Below are positions 45,566-55,122 of a stretch of DNA of 64,000 nucleotides, one piece after another. The DNA is taken from contig JAJNNC010000006.1 of assembly GCA_021730635.1 (NCBI GenBank), forward strand, positions 186,001-250,000. Direction: 5' to 3'. Every line of letters begins with the position of its first letter. Position 1 is the first letter of the stretch. The notes beneath the pieces are model-generated. The model was not told where the DNA came from. It ran no database searches and saw only the letters and a list, made by a program, of their open reading frames with translations. The position numbers were made by a program, and so were the translations under genes. The stretch comes from Catalimonadaceae bacterium JC749 (GTDB lineage Bacteria > Bacteroidota > Bacteroidia > Cytophagales > Cyclobacteriaceae).

Positions 45566-45967
45566 ATGTTCACAGAAAAAATTACACCCCGGTTTTCCGA
45601 AACAGATGCTTTGGGGCATATCAACAATACAGTGATACCCGTATGGTTTGAGCAGGCCAGAAAACCTGTTTTCCAATATTTTACACCAGACCTGGATCCT
45701 AAGAAATGGAGGCTTATTATTGCCAGAATAGAGGTGGATTTTCTGGCTGAAATAACCTATGGGTTTGAGGTGGCTGTTCAGACTTCCTTGTCACATATTG
45801 GTAAAGCCTCCTTGTCTGTCATTCAGGAGCTTTATCAGAAAGACCAGCTTTGTGCCAGAGGGAAAGCGGTGTTAGTACACTTTGATTATGCAGCTAAAAA
45901 ATCAGTCCCTATCCCAGACGATCTGAGGACCTTGTTAACGAAACATCTGCCGGATTCTCCGCCATGA
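45566..45967 (+). CDS. Acyl-CoA thioesterase (hot-dog fold)
   Basis: The 133 residues match the 4-hydroxybenzoyl-CoA-thioesterase-like hot-dog family: RFSETDALGHINNTVIPVWFEQAR (here split as RFSETDALGHINNT and VWFEQARKPVF), then LIIARIEVDFLAEITYGFEVAV and the C-terminal GKAVLVHFD strand. The Asp in SETDALGHINN is the usual catalytic residue. It should hydrolyse an acyl-CoA; substrate unknown. It is convergent with the DJ-1/PfpI gene after a 39-base gap. Confidence 0.88.
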   Translation: MFTEKITPRFSETDALGHINNTVIPVWFEQARKPVFQYFTPDLDPKKWRLIIARIEVDFLAEITYGFEVAVQTSLSHIGKASLSVIQELYQKDQLCARGKAVLVHFDYAAKKSVPIPDDLRTLLTKHLPDSPP

Positions 45968-46006
45968 GGGAGAAGTATAGTTGACCTATGATAATGAGAT
46001 ACCTTA

Positions 46007-46588
46007 TTATAGTGTGATCCGAGTTCCTAAAACTTCTAGAAATTTGGCGATAAAGGCAGGATGGCCAGGCCAGGCAGGTGAAGTGACCAGGTTTCCATCC
46101 ACCACTGCTTCTGTGGGTTTCACTGGTATGTACTCTCCACCGGCTAAAGTAACCTCAGGGCCTACAGCCGGATAGGCGGTCAACTTTTTACCTTTTACTA
46201 CATTGGCTGCCGTCAGAATCTGAATTCCGTGACAGACAGCAGCAATAGGTTTATTGGCTTCAGCGAAATGCTTCGCCGTTTCAATAATCCGATGATCCAG
46301 TCTGAGATATTCAGGTGCTCTTCCACCGGCAATCAACAGGGCATCATACTCTTTGACATCAACTTCTTCAAAGGTGGCATTCAATTCAAAATGGTGCCCT
46401 TGCCTTTCTGAATAAGTCTGATAACCATCAAAATCATGGATGGCTGTCATAATAGTATCTCCTTTTTTCTTGTTTGGGCAAACGGCATGTACCTCATGCC
46501 CTACCATCGTAAGCATCTGAAACGGAACCATTGTTTCATAATCTTCAGCATAATCGCCAGTCAAGAAGAGAATTTTTTTACGTGCCAT
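46007..46588 (-). CDS. DJ-1/PfpI-family protein
   Basis: The 193-residue protein has the class I glutamine amidotransferase-like fold. It shows [18 protein letters not shown] at the N-terminus, [14 protein letters not shown], and the nucleophile elbow [10 protein letters not shown] with Cys119 next to His120, as in PfpI-type deglycases and proteases. The whole layout matches the 180-200 residue family. The likely role is repair of glycated or carbonyl-modified proteins, or a related stress function. Its upstream region has a degenerate copy of the TetR-type half site (46641-46662). Confidence 0.9.
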   Translation of the reverse strand: MARKKILFLTGDYAEDYETMVPFQMLTMVGHEVHAVCPNKKKGDTIMTAIHDFDGYQTYSERQGHHFELNATFEEVDVKEYDALLIAGGRAPEYLRLDHRIIETAKHFAEANKPIAAVCHGIQILTAANVVKGKKLTAYPAVGPEVTLAGGEYIPVKPTEAVVDGNLVTSPAWPGHPAFIAKFLEVLGTRITL

Positions 46589-46712
46589 GGTACGATCTTT
46601 GAAATATGAACGATGTTAGGATATATAAATTTATAAAAAATTGATCGATCGGTATTGGTTTATCGAAATAAAATATTTATTCAAGAGTTATGAAATAATT
46701 CAATTTTTTCTA

Positions 46713-46720
46713 TATTTTTG
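46713..46720 (+). promoter_or_regulatory. Possible Bacteroidota -7 promoter element for the membrane-protein gene
   Basis: TATTTTTG matches TAnnTTTG and lies 62 bases before the start codon of the polytopic membrane-protein gene. No clear TTG element 19-21 bases upstream was seen, so evidence is partial. Confidence 0.35.
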
Positions 46721-46782
46721 TCTATTTAATTTTTGTATTTATCTACAATGAATGCTTCCTTGTGGATATATAATGTAGAATA

Positions 46783-48120
46783 ATGAACATGCAGGAGGTA
46801 TTTTATAAAAAAAGGGAATCATTTTTTGGTACGAGCTCAATAGCGAATCATACTCCTATATCTCATACATCTTCATCAAACCTAAAGCTATGGTTTGGAA
46901 TGATTATATTCATTTTTTTTCTCTCATTTTATTTATTTCATGGATTAAATTTGATCACGGCAGACCGGGTCAAAAGCGAAGGACAACATGAAAATGATAT
47001 GTATTTTCAGGCTGATTCCCGCTACGCTGTTTCAGCCCTTACTGAGCCGGAGGTCCACCATCATAGAATCTTGCTGCATCCGCTCTTTATTATTTATTTT
47101 AATCCTTTGGGCTACATCATCAATCAGATCGTCCATGATAAGGATATAACCGCAACTATTTATTGTGCCATAGTCGGTGCTTTGGGAGTGTGTGCTGCCT
47201 TGTATTTCTTTCTGAATATTGGTATAGGAAGTTTACGATCCGTCTTGTATGCTTCCATTTTAGGATTTTCATCCAGTCAGCTGATTTTCTCCATAGTGCC
47301 GGACTCTTACATATTTTCTGCACTGGGCATTATTCTGTTGTTGCTCATTGCCGAGAAAAGTAAAGATATCAAAAGCTGGATCGCGGTGAGCGTATATCTT
47401 TTGGGGATCACGATCAGTAATATCGCCTTTGCCGTGTCGGCTGCTTTTTTCTATCTTTTTAAGGGGAACCTGCGGTTGGTTTCTTATAGAAAAAAATTGT
47501 TGCAATATATGGGAGGTATCAGTGTAGCTTTCTTTCTCCTCAGTGTACTACAAAAAATAATTTACCAGCGGTGGATGTTCCAGTATGTGGGAAGGGCAGA
47601 AAAGGAACAACAGTTTTTCGTTCATTTTGAGAATATGGCTGATGCGTTGGTTAGGGGCAAACAGTTATTTATGCATCTGTTTTACTATAATATTGTAGCA
47701 CCCCGGCCTTCTCTGATCCAACACCCCTTGTTTCCAAGTATCGATCTGATCTCCTTTCAGAATGATACTCTTTTTTCTTATGCATTACCAGGCATTGTGG
47801 CCTGTCTGATCTGGACAGCAATCATAGGCATCGCTCTGTGGAGTTTTATAAAAAATCGTTTGTACCACCATAATCTGATCAAAACAGCTTTGGTTTGCCT
47901 GGCCATCAATATAGGCATCCACTTCCTCTATGGCGAGGACTTAATGTTGTATTCAAGCCATTGGACTTTTTTTGTGATTGTTCTGATTTTTTTCAGCCTG
48001 GAGAAAACCAATCTGAGGAAACAGTATACACTTCCCTATTATCTTGTTCTTGTGATCTTCAGCTTGTTTTTGATGGTGAACAACAGTATGGAAGCTGCCG
48101 CTATTATTAAAGCCTTCTGA
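46783..48120 (+). CDS. Polytopic membrane protein, function unknown
   Basis: The 445-residue protein has about 10-11 membrane helices, beginning with a long first helix (LWFGMIIFIFFLSFYLFHG) after a 30-residue cytosolic N-terminus. A conserved-looking periplasmic loop follows (ENDMYFQADSRYAVSALTEPEVHHHRIL). The Asp/His-rich first loop with many helices is reminiscent of GT-C glycosyltransferases (substrate-binding loop after helix 1), but no clear DXD motif is seen, so I do not assign a family. It stands alone before the trpB2 gene. Confidence 0.6.
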   Translation: MNMQEVFYKKRESFFGTSSIANHTPISHTSSSNLKLWFGMIIFIFFLSFYLFHGLNLITADRVKSEGQHENDMYFQADSRYAVSALTEPEVHHHRILLHPLFIIYFNPLGYIINQIVHDKDITATIYCAIVGALGVCAALYFFLNIGIGSLRSVLYASILGFSSSQLIFSIVPDSYIFSALGIILLLLIAEKSKDIKSWIAVSVYLLGITISNIAFAVSAAFFYLFKGNLRLVSYRKKLLQYMGGISVAFFLLSVLQKIIYQRWMFQYVGRAEKEQQFFVHFENMADALVRGKQLFMHLFYYNIVAPRPSLIQHPLFPSIDLISFQNDTLFSYALPGIVACLIWTAIIGIALWSFIKNRLYHHNLIKTALVCLAINIGIHFLYGEDLMLYSSHWTFFVIVLIFFSLEKTNLRKQYTLPYYLVLVIFSLFLMVNNSMEAAAIIKAF

Positions 48121-48215
48121 AGCAAAATTCACAGACCTCTATACCCTGTAGGGACTGCCATCGCGCTGATCATTCACAGACAGGCTTTGTGATAAAGCGA
48201 TCTGCCGTCATTTCA

Positions 48216-48248
48216 TTTCTGAAGATCAGCATAAATCCCTTATTTTTG
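48216..48248 (+). promoter_or_regulatory. Candidate promoter of the trpB2 gene
   Basis: TATTTTTG (48241-48248) fits the -7 element TAnnTTTG. TTTCTG (48216-48221) lies 19 bases upstream, close to the usual spacing, although it deviates from TTTG. The start codon is 57 bases downstream. Only a candidate. Confidence 0.4.
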
Positions 48249-48304
48249 GAGAAATGCATTTTACCTGTAACATTTGTTATCAGACCACCTAACCTATTTC
48301 AGAT

Positions 48305-49672
48305 ATGGAAAAGACTAGAAAAATCATCCTTCAGGAACATGAAATGCCTACACACTGGTACAACATAGCCGCTGATATGCCCCACAAGCCCCTGCCTCCG
48401 CTACACCCGGCCACCCGGGAACCTATTGGGCCAGAAGCCTTATCGCCCTTGTTCCCTATGGAACTGATCAAACAGGAAGTAAGTGCCGACCAATGGATAG
48501 AAATTCCGGAAGAAGTGAGTGATCTTTACACATTGTGGCGACCTACACCGCTCTACAGGGCCTATCAGCTTGAGAAAGCCTTGGATACCCCTGCCCGCAT
48601 TTATTATAAATATGAAGGCGTAAGTCCTTCTGGCTCCCACAAACCCAATACGGCGGTAGCACAGGCATACTACAACAAACAGGAAGGGATCAAAAAGATT
48701 ACGACGGAAACGGGTGCCGGTCAATGGGGTAGCGCCCTGAGCTTTGCCTGTAAACATTTTGGCATTGACTGTGAAGTATATATGGTGAAGATCAGCTACC
48801 AACAGAAGCCCTATCGTAAGCTGATGATGAATACCTGGGGTGCTCAGGTCATTGCTTCTCCCAGCGAAAAAACCGAAGCCGGAAGAAAGATACTGGCCGC
48901 CCAACCTGACTCCCCCGGTAGCCTGGGTATCGCCATTTCTGAAGCTGTAGAACAGGCTGCCACCCATGAAGACACCAAATATTCTCTGGGCAGTGTCCTG
49001 AATCATGTACTCATGCACCAAACCATTATCGGTCAGGAAGCTATACGGCAAATGGAAAAAGCCGGTGACCTTCCGGATGTAGTGGTTGCCCCTTTCGGAG
49101 GTGGTTCTAATTTCGCAGGCATCGCTTTTCCTTTTCTGCACCTTAACCTGACCCAAGGTAAAAATATACGATGCATTGCCAGTGAACCATCCTCCTGCCC
49201 AAAACTAACCAAAGGAGTTTTCCGGTATGACTTCGGCGATACGGTGGGCATGACACCCCTTTTGCCCATGTATACCTTAGGCCATAATTTTGTACCCGCC
49301 CCTATTCATGCAGGAGGATTGCGGTATCATGGCGCTGGCGTGTTGGTCAGTCAGTTGCTAAAAGACAAGCTGATGGAAGCCCGCGCTCACCATCAACTGG
49401 AATGCTTTGAGGCCGGAATCCTGTTTGCGCGTACCGAGGGAATTATACCAGCCCCTGAAGCGAATCATGCCATTGCAACGGTAGTGGCAGAGGCAAAACG
49501 CGCCAAAGAAGAAGGTACCCGAAAAACTATCTTGTTCAACCTTTGCGGTCATGGCAATTTCGATATGGCAGCCTACGAAGATTACTTATCCGGTAAATTA
49601 CAGGAACACGAACTGACGGAAGAAGAAATTCAATCTTCACTGGCAACATTAGATACACCTATGATAGAATAA
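48305..49672 (+). CDS. trpB2: TrpB2-like tryptophan synthase beta chain
   Basis: The 455-residue PLP enzyme has the PLP lysine in [15 protein letters not shown] (Lys113). The phosphate-binding glycine motif [13 protein letters not shown] and the C-terminal [18 protein letters not shown] follow. The long N-terminal region (about 80 residues with [17 protein letters not shown]) and length over 430 identify the TrpB2 branch, which is usually unlinked to trpA and may act as a stand-alone enzyme converting indole plus serine to tryptophan, or as serine deaminase. Here too no trpA is adjacent. Confidence 0.93.
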   Translation: MEKTRKIILQEHEMPTHWYNIAADMPHKPLPPLHPATREPIGPEALSPLFPMELIKQEVSADQWIEIPEEVSDLYTLWRPTPLYRAYQLEKALDTPARIYYKYEGVSPSGSHKPNTAVAQAYYNKQEGIKKITTETGAGQWGSALSFACKHFGIDCEVYMVKISYQQKPYRKLMMNTWGAQVIASPSEKTEAGRKILAAQPDSPGSLGIAISEAVEQAATHEDTKYSLGSVLNHVLMHQTIIGQEAIRQMEKAGDLPDVVVAPFGGGSNFAGIAFPFLHLNLTQGKNIRCIASEPSSCPKLTKGVFRYDFGDTVGMTPLLPMYTLGHNFVPAPIHAGGLRYHGAGVLVSQLLKDKLMEARAHHQLECFEAGILFARTEGIIPAPEANHAIATVVAEAKRAKEEGTRKTILFNLCGHGNFDMAAYEDYLSGKLQEHELTEEEIQSSLATLDTPMIE

Positions 49673-50039
49673 GCCTGTACTGTCTACTTTTTACTGAAAT
49701 CAATAAACATTCTTTATACTCGAATCTCAAGTTTTGGCTGATTAATCACAGCCTTCAGAGACAGCTATACCCTGACAATAGAAAGTTAGAAGTGGGATCT
49801 CGAAGTTGAAGGCTCCCTACTGTTATTGACAGACAACCTTTGCGGACCAGAAGTGGAGCAACCCGCTCATGGACCAGCATGGGTAAGCCTATAAGGCTGG
49901 CCATAGCACCCTCCATGGCTGTATTTTTTTGTTGTTTGAATTTCGCAAGTATTGGTTTGTTTGCGGCAATCGCTGAAGGACCCTATCCTCTTACCTTTGC
50001 TGTACAATCATAGATTTCTAACAACAAATTTTTATCACT
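49673..50039. other. Intergenic region
   Basis: This 367-base region lies between trpB2 and the SDR gene on the same strand. I found no terminator with T-run and no promoter consensus. A short open frame overlaps the SDR start and looks like a shadow. Confidence 0.5.
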
Positions 50040-50891
50040 ATGAATTCTCAAAAAGTATGGTTCGTCACGGGAGCCTCCAAAGGACTGGGATTACAACTCA
50101 CAAAAAAATTGCTGACAAGAGGCTACAAAGTGGCTGCCACCTCCAGAACCGTAGGGCAATTGAAAAAAGCTGTTAACCATGAAAGTGATGATTTTCTTCC
50201 GCTATCCATGGATCTGGAAGACGAACAAAGCATACAGCGAGCCCTTACCCAAACCATAGAGCAGTTAGGTGGTCTTGATGTGATAGTCAACAATGCTGGT
50301 TATGGCTTGGCTGGTAGCCTGGAAGAGCTCACCGATGCTGAAACACGTCAGAATTTTGATGTCAATGTATTCGGTACCCTTAACGTGATCAGACAAGCCA
50401 TGCCCTATCTGAGAAAGCAGCAGGCTGGCCATATTTTCAACATCTCCTCTATCGGTGGTTTGGTCGGTGACTTTCCTGGTTTTGGGGTTTACTGCGGAAC
50501 AAAGTTTGCCTTGGCAGGTATCACTGAAGCACTGGCCGCAGATGTCAGGGCCTTTGGCATTAAAGTAACAGGGGTCTTTCCAGGGTATTTTCGAACCAAT
50601 TTCTTAAGTACCGGATCACTCATCACACCAAACAATGAGATCGAAGCATATAGGGAAGTCCGGGCCTCTCAGCAACAACACCAACATCAGATCAATGGGC
50701 ATCAACAGGGTGATCCTGACAAAGCCGCTGAGGTGTTGATCCACATGGCTGAAGAAGCGGAGCCACCCTTGCATCTTTTCCTGGGACAGGATGCCTATGA
50801 GCTGGCAAAAAACAAATTAACGGCTTTGAAAGAGGAACTGGAACAATGGAAGGAATTTACTGTTTCAACCAGCTTTGAAGCAGTCGTTTAG
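50040..50891 (+). CDS. Short-chain dehydrogenase/reductase
   Basis: The 283-residue protein has the SDR cofactor loop TGASKGLGLQLT, the NNAGYGLAG core motif and the catalytic YCGTKFA (YxxxK). The Arg after the second strand (ATSRT) favours NADPH. The C-terminal part (PDKAAEVLIHMAEEAEPPLHLFLG) is typical of classical SDRs annotated as oxidoreductases. It is upstream of an AraC regulator gene by 257 bases; regulation by it is possible but unproven. Confidence 0.88.
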   Translation: MNSQKVWFVTGASKGLGLQLTKKLLTRGYKVAATSRTVGQLKKAVNHESDDFLPLSMDLEDEQSIQRALTQTIEQLGGLDVIVNNAGYGLAGSLEELTDAETRQNFDVNVFGTLNVIRQAMPYLRKQQAGHIFNISSIGGLVGDFPGFGVYCGTKFALAGITEALAADVRAFGIKVTGVFPGYFRTNFLSTGSLITPNNEIEAYREVRASQQQHQHQINGHQQGDPDKAAEVLIHMAEEAEPPLHLFLGQDAYELAKNKLTALKEELEQWKEFTVSTSFEAVV

Positions 50892-51148
50892 TGTGTCATG
50901 ACAAAATAATACCCTCTCCTGCTCACCCTGTTCCGTAGAGCAATGATATGGGATGTTGAATAACTAATCACTAACATCCAACATCTATGGAACTTAGTGC
51001 GCAGGAAGAGGTATAAGTTGTATGATAGTCAAGAAAGGATGCCTTTGCTCAGTAGAGTGAACAACCTTTCTTAGCATTTTTCATCATCCTAACAAAATAA
51101 AAAATCCGGATCGGCAGGATATCATCAGTTTCCTTTTAAATTTATTCG

Positions 51149-52048
51149 ATGACAAAGACAGAGACACTGGAAGATTTTTACCGGCATAAAATAAACGGGT
51201 TGCCGGAAAACCTGAAACAAGACATTGGTCACTTTAATGTATTCAGACTTGAAGATTGCCTAGGCCCCGACAAACCGCCTGTCCAATACAGCAGAAGGGA
51301 CTTTTACAAGATATCCCTGATGCGGGGAAAGCATATTTATCATTATGCTGACAAAAGCCTTACGGTATCCGGAACGACGCTCATTTTTTTTAACCCCCAG
51401 GTGCCCTACACTTACGAACAATTGTCGGAAAACCCATCCGGATACTTCTGCATCTTCAAAGAGTCATTCTTCACTGAGCGCATCAGAGGAGGCATCAGAG
51501 AGCTGCCTATGTTTGTTCCGGGCAATAAACCCAGCTATGTGTTAAACAAAACACAGGATAAGCGGGTCAGTCGGATATTTGATAAAATGCTGGAAGAGAT
51601 CGGGTCAGATTACCCGTTTAAATATGACCTCATCCGCAACTATATCATGGAGATGGTTCATGTTGCCCTGAAAATTCAACCCAGTGAATCCTTGTATCAG
51701 CATGCCGACGCCAATGCCAGAATTACGGCGGTATTTACTGAACTACTGGAGCGGCAGTTTCCCATTGAATCTCCCTCACAACGCTTCACGCTGCGTTCTG
51801 CCAGAGATTATGCCAAGCAGTTGGCTGTGCATGTCAATCATCTGAATCGTGCCATCAGACAGACAACCGGTAAGACCACCACTGCGCATATCATGGAGCG
51901 GTTGACCAGCGAGGCGAAGGCCCTACTCAAACATACCCACTGGAATATTTCTGAGATCAGTTATTGCCTCGGCTTTGAAGATCCTGCCCACTTTAATCAT
52001 TTTTTTAAGAAGCAGACCAACCTGTCCCCTTCTGCCTTCCGGGGATAA
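51149..52048 (+). CDS. AraC-family transcription regulator
   Basis: The 299-residue protein has an N-terminal cupin-like part (ISLMRGKHIYHYADKSL, LIFFNPQVPYTYEQL) and a C-terminal AraC double helix-turn-helix (AKQLAVHVNHLNRAIRQTTGKTTT, then HWNISEISYCLGFEDPAHFNHFFKKQTNLSPSAFRG). The ligand and targets are unknown. It lies between an SDR gene and the TetR gene (84 bases to the next start) and may control one or both SDRs. Confidence 0.92.
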   Translation: MTKTETLEDFYRHKINGLPENLKQDIGHFNVFRLEDCLGPDKPPVQYSRRDFYKISLMRGKHIYHYADKSLTVSGTTLIFFNPQVPYTYEQLSENPSGYFCIFKESFFTERIRGGIRELPMFVPGNKPSYVLNKTQDKRVSRIFDKMLEEIGSDYPFKYDLIRNYIMEMVHVALKIQPSESLYQHADANARITAVFTELLERQFPIESPSQRFTLRSARDYAKQLAVHVNHLNRAIRQTTGKTTTAHIMERLTSEAKALLKHTHWNISEISYCLGFEDPAHFNHFFKKQTNLSPSAFRG

Positions 52049-52098
52049 AAAACATTTTGCATTTTCTAAAACCTTGATCCTAGGATAACGTATCAAAC

Positions 52099-52114
52099 CA
52101 TACCGATCGGTATG
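52099..52114. promoter_or_regulatory. TetR-type operator upstream of the TetR gene
   Basis: CATACCGATCGGTATG (52099-52114) is a perfect 16-base palindrome, placed 18 bases before the ATG of the TetR gene. Position in the promoter region and similarity to the second site at 52738-52761 indicate autoregulation by the TetR protein. Confidence 0.8.
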
Positions 52115-52132
52115 TAAAATATAATAGAACAT

Positions 52133-52723
52133 ATGCCTAAAGCAGCGCAAACCCGTGCCTTGATTATTGAAAAAACCGCTCCGGTTTTTAATACCAAAGG
52201 CTTTGCAGGAACTTCCCTCACAGAAATGGAGAAAGCCACAGGCCTCACCAAAGGGAGTATCTACAACAACTTCAAAGATAAAGACGAAGTCGCCCTGGCC
52301 GTTTTCGATTATAATCTTCAGAAGGTCAATGCCGTGATTCAGGCAAAGATGAGCCAATATAATACGGCGAAAGACCAGCTACTGGCCTATGTAAAAGTCT
52401 ATAATAGCTCATTGTTAAAACTCCTCTTTACGGCAGGGGGATGCCCTATCTTAAATACAGCCATAGAATCGGATGATACGCATCCGGCCCTGCGCAAGAA
52501 AGCCAGTGCTGCCGTGGAAGACTGGAAAGAAACCATCACAGGGCTGATCCATAAAGCCATACAGGAGAAAGAATTCAGACCGTCCATTCAGGCAGAGGAG
52601 GTTGCCCTCACCATCATTGCGATGATAGAAGGGGGTATCATGATCTCCAGAGTAACCGGCCGGGTCCATTATCTGAAAAAGGTCCTGCGATCCGTTGAAA
52701 AAATGATACTGGATCTGACCTGA
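52133..52723 (+). CDS. TetR/AcrR-family transcription regulator
   Basis: The 196-residue product has the TetR N-terminal DNA-binding domain (RALIIEKTAPVFNTKGFAG, TSLTEMEKATGLTKGSIYNNF, KDKDEVALAVFDYN). The C-terminal ligand domain is variable (GGCPILNTAIESDD fits the TetR_C_33/YsiA-like pattern). The gene is flanked on both sides by matching palindromes. One is in its own promoter, the second is in front of the SDR/DUF2798 operon downstream. So it should repress itself and that operon until an unknown ligand binds. Confidence 0.93.
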   Translation: MPKAAQTRALIIEKTAPVFNTKGFAGTSLTEMEKATGLTKGSIYNNFKDKDEVALAVFDYNLQKVNAVIQAKMSQYNTAKDQLLAYVKVYNSSLLKLLFTAGGCPILNTAIESDDTHPALRKKASAAVEDWKETITGLIHKAIQEKEFRPSIQAEEVALTIIAMIEGGIMISRVTGRVHYLKKVLRSVEKMILDLT

Positions 52724-52737
52724 AAATTTTTTACCTA

Positions 52738-52761
52738 AAACCATACTGATCGGTATGGTTT
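52738..52761. promoter_or_regulatory. TetR-type operator upstream of the SDR/DUF2798 genes
   Basis: A 24-base inverted repeat (AAACCATACTGA followed by TCGGTATGGTTT, one mismatch near the centre) lies 46 bases before the SDR start. Its core CATACTGATCGGTATG matches the site upstream of the TetR gene at 15 of 16 positions. Confidence 0.8.
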
Positions 52762-52807
52762 AAGCACATTTTCTACCCTACAATGAAAAAAAGATAACAA
52801 GAACACT

Positions 52808-53551
52808 ATGAAAACATCACAAAATACCCTATTGATCACCGGCGGGAGTGCTGGCATAGGCTTTGAAATTGCCCGGCTTTTTGCATCAAACTACAATCAG
52901 GTGATTATCACCGGAAGAGACTCCGACCGGCTCCAACAGGCTGCCGCTCGTATTCCTCATGTGACCGCTATCCAGAGTGATGTATCGCAGCCAGAAGATG
53001 TTGACCAGCTGGTTGAGCAGCTCTGGCAGGATTTCCCGCAGCTGAATATCGTCGTCAATAATGCGGGCCTGGCCTATGTACACAGTCTTTCTGAAAATAC
53101 CAGAACCTTTGACCTGGCCCGTGAGGAGATGCTGACCAACTACCTGTCAACCCTTCGGCTGAATGAAAAACTCTTACCCTTGCTGAAACAGCAAAAGGAG
53201 GCTGCCATTGTCAATGTGTCCTCTATCGTAGCCTTTGCTCCCAATCACCGTCTGGCTACCTATGGAGCCAGCAAGGCGGCCCTGCATTCCTACTCTTTAT
53301 CGCTTCGGCTGGCCCTGGCGAAGACAACAGCCATCAGGGTGTTTGAGTTAATGCCGCCTCTGGTCAATACAGATTTCTCTCAGGAGATCGGAGGAGCTTC
53401 CGGCATTCCTCCCAGCATAGTGGCCGAAGCCCTTCTCAAAGCTTTCGAGCAGGATCAATACGAAATCCATGTTGGCCGAACAGCAGACCTATATGCCTTG
53501 AGCCGTAGCTCGCCAGCGGATGCTTTACTGGCCATGAACCCCATGGGGTAA
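52808..53551 (+). CDS. DltE-like short-chain dehydrogenase
   Basis: The 247-residue SDR has the cofactor loop TGGSAGIGFEIA, the NNAGLAYVHSL core motif and the catalytic YGASKAA (YxxxK). The length and start (LLITGGSAGIG) fit the DltE-like group of SDRs, which are often in TetR-controlled loci. It is preceded by an operator-like palindrome, so it should be induced when the TetR protein releases DNA. Substrate unknown. A DUF2798 gene follows after 71 bases. Confidence 0.9.
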   Translation: MKTSQNTLLITGGSAGIGFEIARLFASNYNQVIITGRDSDRLQQAAARIPHVTAIQSDVSQPEDVDQLVEQLWQDFPQLNIVVNNAGLAYVHSLSENTRTFDLAREEMLTNYLSTLRLNEKLLPLLKQQKEAAIVNVSSIVAFAPNHRLATYGASKAALHSYSLSLRLALAKTTAIRVFELMPPLVNTDFSQEIGGASGIPPSIVAEALLKAFEQDQYEIHVGRTADLYALSRSSPADALLAMNPMG

Positions 53552-53622
53552 AGAAGCTGCCTGGTAAACGCCGGAGAGAAACTGGCAGAAAATGAGCATT
53601 ATCATGAACCTACTAACAAATA

Positions 53623-53844
53623 ATGAAAACTAACTTCAGACAAAGAGTTGCTTTCGCATTCAGCATGGGATTCATCACGACCGGTATCATTTCTTTAACG
53701 CTGATCATGATCAACGTAGGATATACCGGGCAATTCTGGAAATCCTGGCTTACCTCCTGGGCAATGGCTTATGTCGTGGTGATCCCTGCTATCCTGTGGA
53801 TAGGGCCAAAAATTCAACTCATGGTACAGAAACTAATCAAATAA
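53623..53844 (+). CDS. DUF2798 family membrane protein
   Basis: The 73 residues have two membrane helices (FAFSMGFITTGIISLTLIMI and SWAMAYVVVIPAILWIG) and a short polar N-terminus. The pattern RVAFAFSMGFITTG and WLTSWAMAYVVVIPAIL fits DUF2798, whose members often sit in TetR-controlled stress loci. It is on the same strand as the SDR and is likely part of its transcript. Function unknown. Confidence 0.88.
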   Translation: MKTNFRQRVAFAFSMGFITTGIISLTLIMINVGYTGQFWKSWLTSWAMAYVVVIPAILWIGPKIQLMVQKLIK

Positions 53845-53993
53845 AACGACCTCTGATAGCACTAAGCATCATCAGGACCCATTTATCAACAATTTAATAC
53901 CCCTACACACCAGAAAGGGTTACCACGATAGTTTCATATCTCATCATGTCAAAATGACAAAATGATAGGAATGGGTAGATACGTTCAAACATC

Positions 53994-54023
53994 AGGGCAA
54001 TAATTGAGCAATAGGGCAATAAT
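53994..54023. repeat. Pair of 11-base direct repeats
   Basis: AGGGCAATAAT occurs at 53994-54004 and 54013-54023, 19 bases apart from start to start, in the spacer before the GT2 gene. The spacing is close to two helical turns, so a protein-binding site is possible; chance is not excluded. Confidence 0.4.
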
Positions 54024-54084
54024 AGAGAAGCAATAAGCCGGGCACCCCACTAATTTTAAACCTGTTCATCAAGCCTTTGCAACT

Positions 54085-55074
54085 ATGTTAGTTTATCTTT
54101 CTATCGTATGTCCTGTATACAACGAAGAAAAGAATATAGCCCCCCTTATAAAAAAAATCATGGCGACCATGTCTGGTATTGCCTACGAACTGATTCTGGT
54201 AGATGATGGATCCTCCGATCAGACGGAAAGCATGATTAGGCATTATACGAACTACAACGCTCAGATACGACTCATCACCCTGAGTAGAAACTTCGGACAA
54301 AGCGCGGCCATGAAAGCTGGTATCGATGCCGCAAGGGGAAAATATATTGTCACTATCGATGGCGATCTGCAAAACGATCCGCAGGATATTCCCCTCATGC
54401 TCTCCAGAATGGAGCAAGAGGAAGAGTGGGATATGATTGTAGGCCGGAGGGTCAACCGACAGGATGCCTGGCTGCATAGAAAATTGCCAAGCCAAATAGC
54501 GAATTGGATCATTCGTTCTTCCACCGGCGTTCAGGTCCATGATTATGGATGCACGCTTAAAATTTTTAAAGCCTCTATCGCCAAAGAGTTGGAGCTCTAC
54601 GGAGAACTTCATCGTTTCATTCCGGTCCTGGCTTCTTTCCAGGGTGCCAAAATTACCGAAATGGAGGTCTCCCATTACCCCAGGATCAACGGCCTCTCCA
54701 AGTACGGAATGGGGCGGACGCTCAAAGTCATCAGTGACCTGCTGCTCATGCTTTTTTTCCAGAAATACTGGGCTCGGTCTATGCATTTCTTCGGTACCAT
54801 CGGGATCCTCACCATGCTCTTAGGTGGGGGGATCAACCTATACCTGCTCACGCTCAAACTGATGGGAGAAGATATCTGGGGAAGGCCACTGCTCATCCTG
54901 GGCACACTGCTGGTCATAGCAGGCATGCTGTTCCTGTTCTTTGGGATCATCTCAGAAATGCTTTTCCGGGTTTATTACAGACCGGAACAGGTTCGTAGCT
55001 ACCAGCTCAAAGCCACGGAAGAGTCTGGCGTCCATACCCTGAAGAGCCACTCACAAAGAAGCTCTGTCGTATGA
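54085..55074 (+). CDS. Family 2 glycosyltransferase (DPM1/ArnC-like)
   Basis: The 329-residue protein has the GT-A start LSIVCPVYNEEKNIAPLI, the ILVDDGSSDQTES nucleotide motif and the DGDLQNDPQDIP metal-binding DxD-like motif. Two C-terminal membrane helices (HFFGTIGILTMLLGGGINL, LILGTLLVIAGMLFLFF) follow. This is the layout of polyprenyl-phosphate glycosyltransferases such as ArnC. It probably makes a lipid-linked sugar donor at the inner membrane. The ArnT-like gene lies 48 bases downstream, which supports a two-step donor/transfer pathway. Confidence 0.9.
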   Translation: MLVYLSIVCPVYNEEKNIAPLIKKIMATMSGIAYELILVDDGSSDQTESMIRHYTNYNAQIRLITLSRNFGQSAAMKAGIDAARGKYIVTIDGDLQNDPQDIPLMLSRMEQEEEWDMIVGRRVNRQDAWLHRKLPSQIANWIIRSSTGVQVHDYGCTLKIFKASIAKELELYGELHRFIPVLASFQGAKITEMEVSHYPRINGLSKYGMGRTLKVISDLLLMLFFQKYWARSMHFFGTIGILTMLLGGGINLYLLTLKLMGEDIWGRPLLILGTLLVIAGMLFLFFGIISEMLFRVYYRPEQVRSYQLKATEESGVHTLKSHSQRSSVV

Positions 55075-55122
55075 AATGGGTTGATCCTTCAAACAAAGTA
55101 ATGCATTCTTGCCTCTAAGCCC

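Noticed and set aside
50951-50979. GGATGTT / AACATCC inverted repeat after the SDR gene
   Set aside because: Only seven bases of stem, no T-run; too weak to call a terminator or operator.
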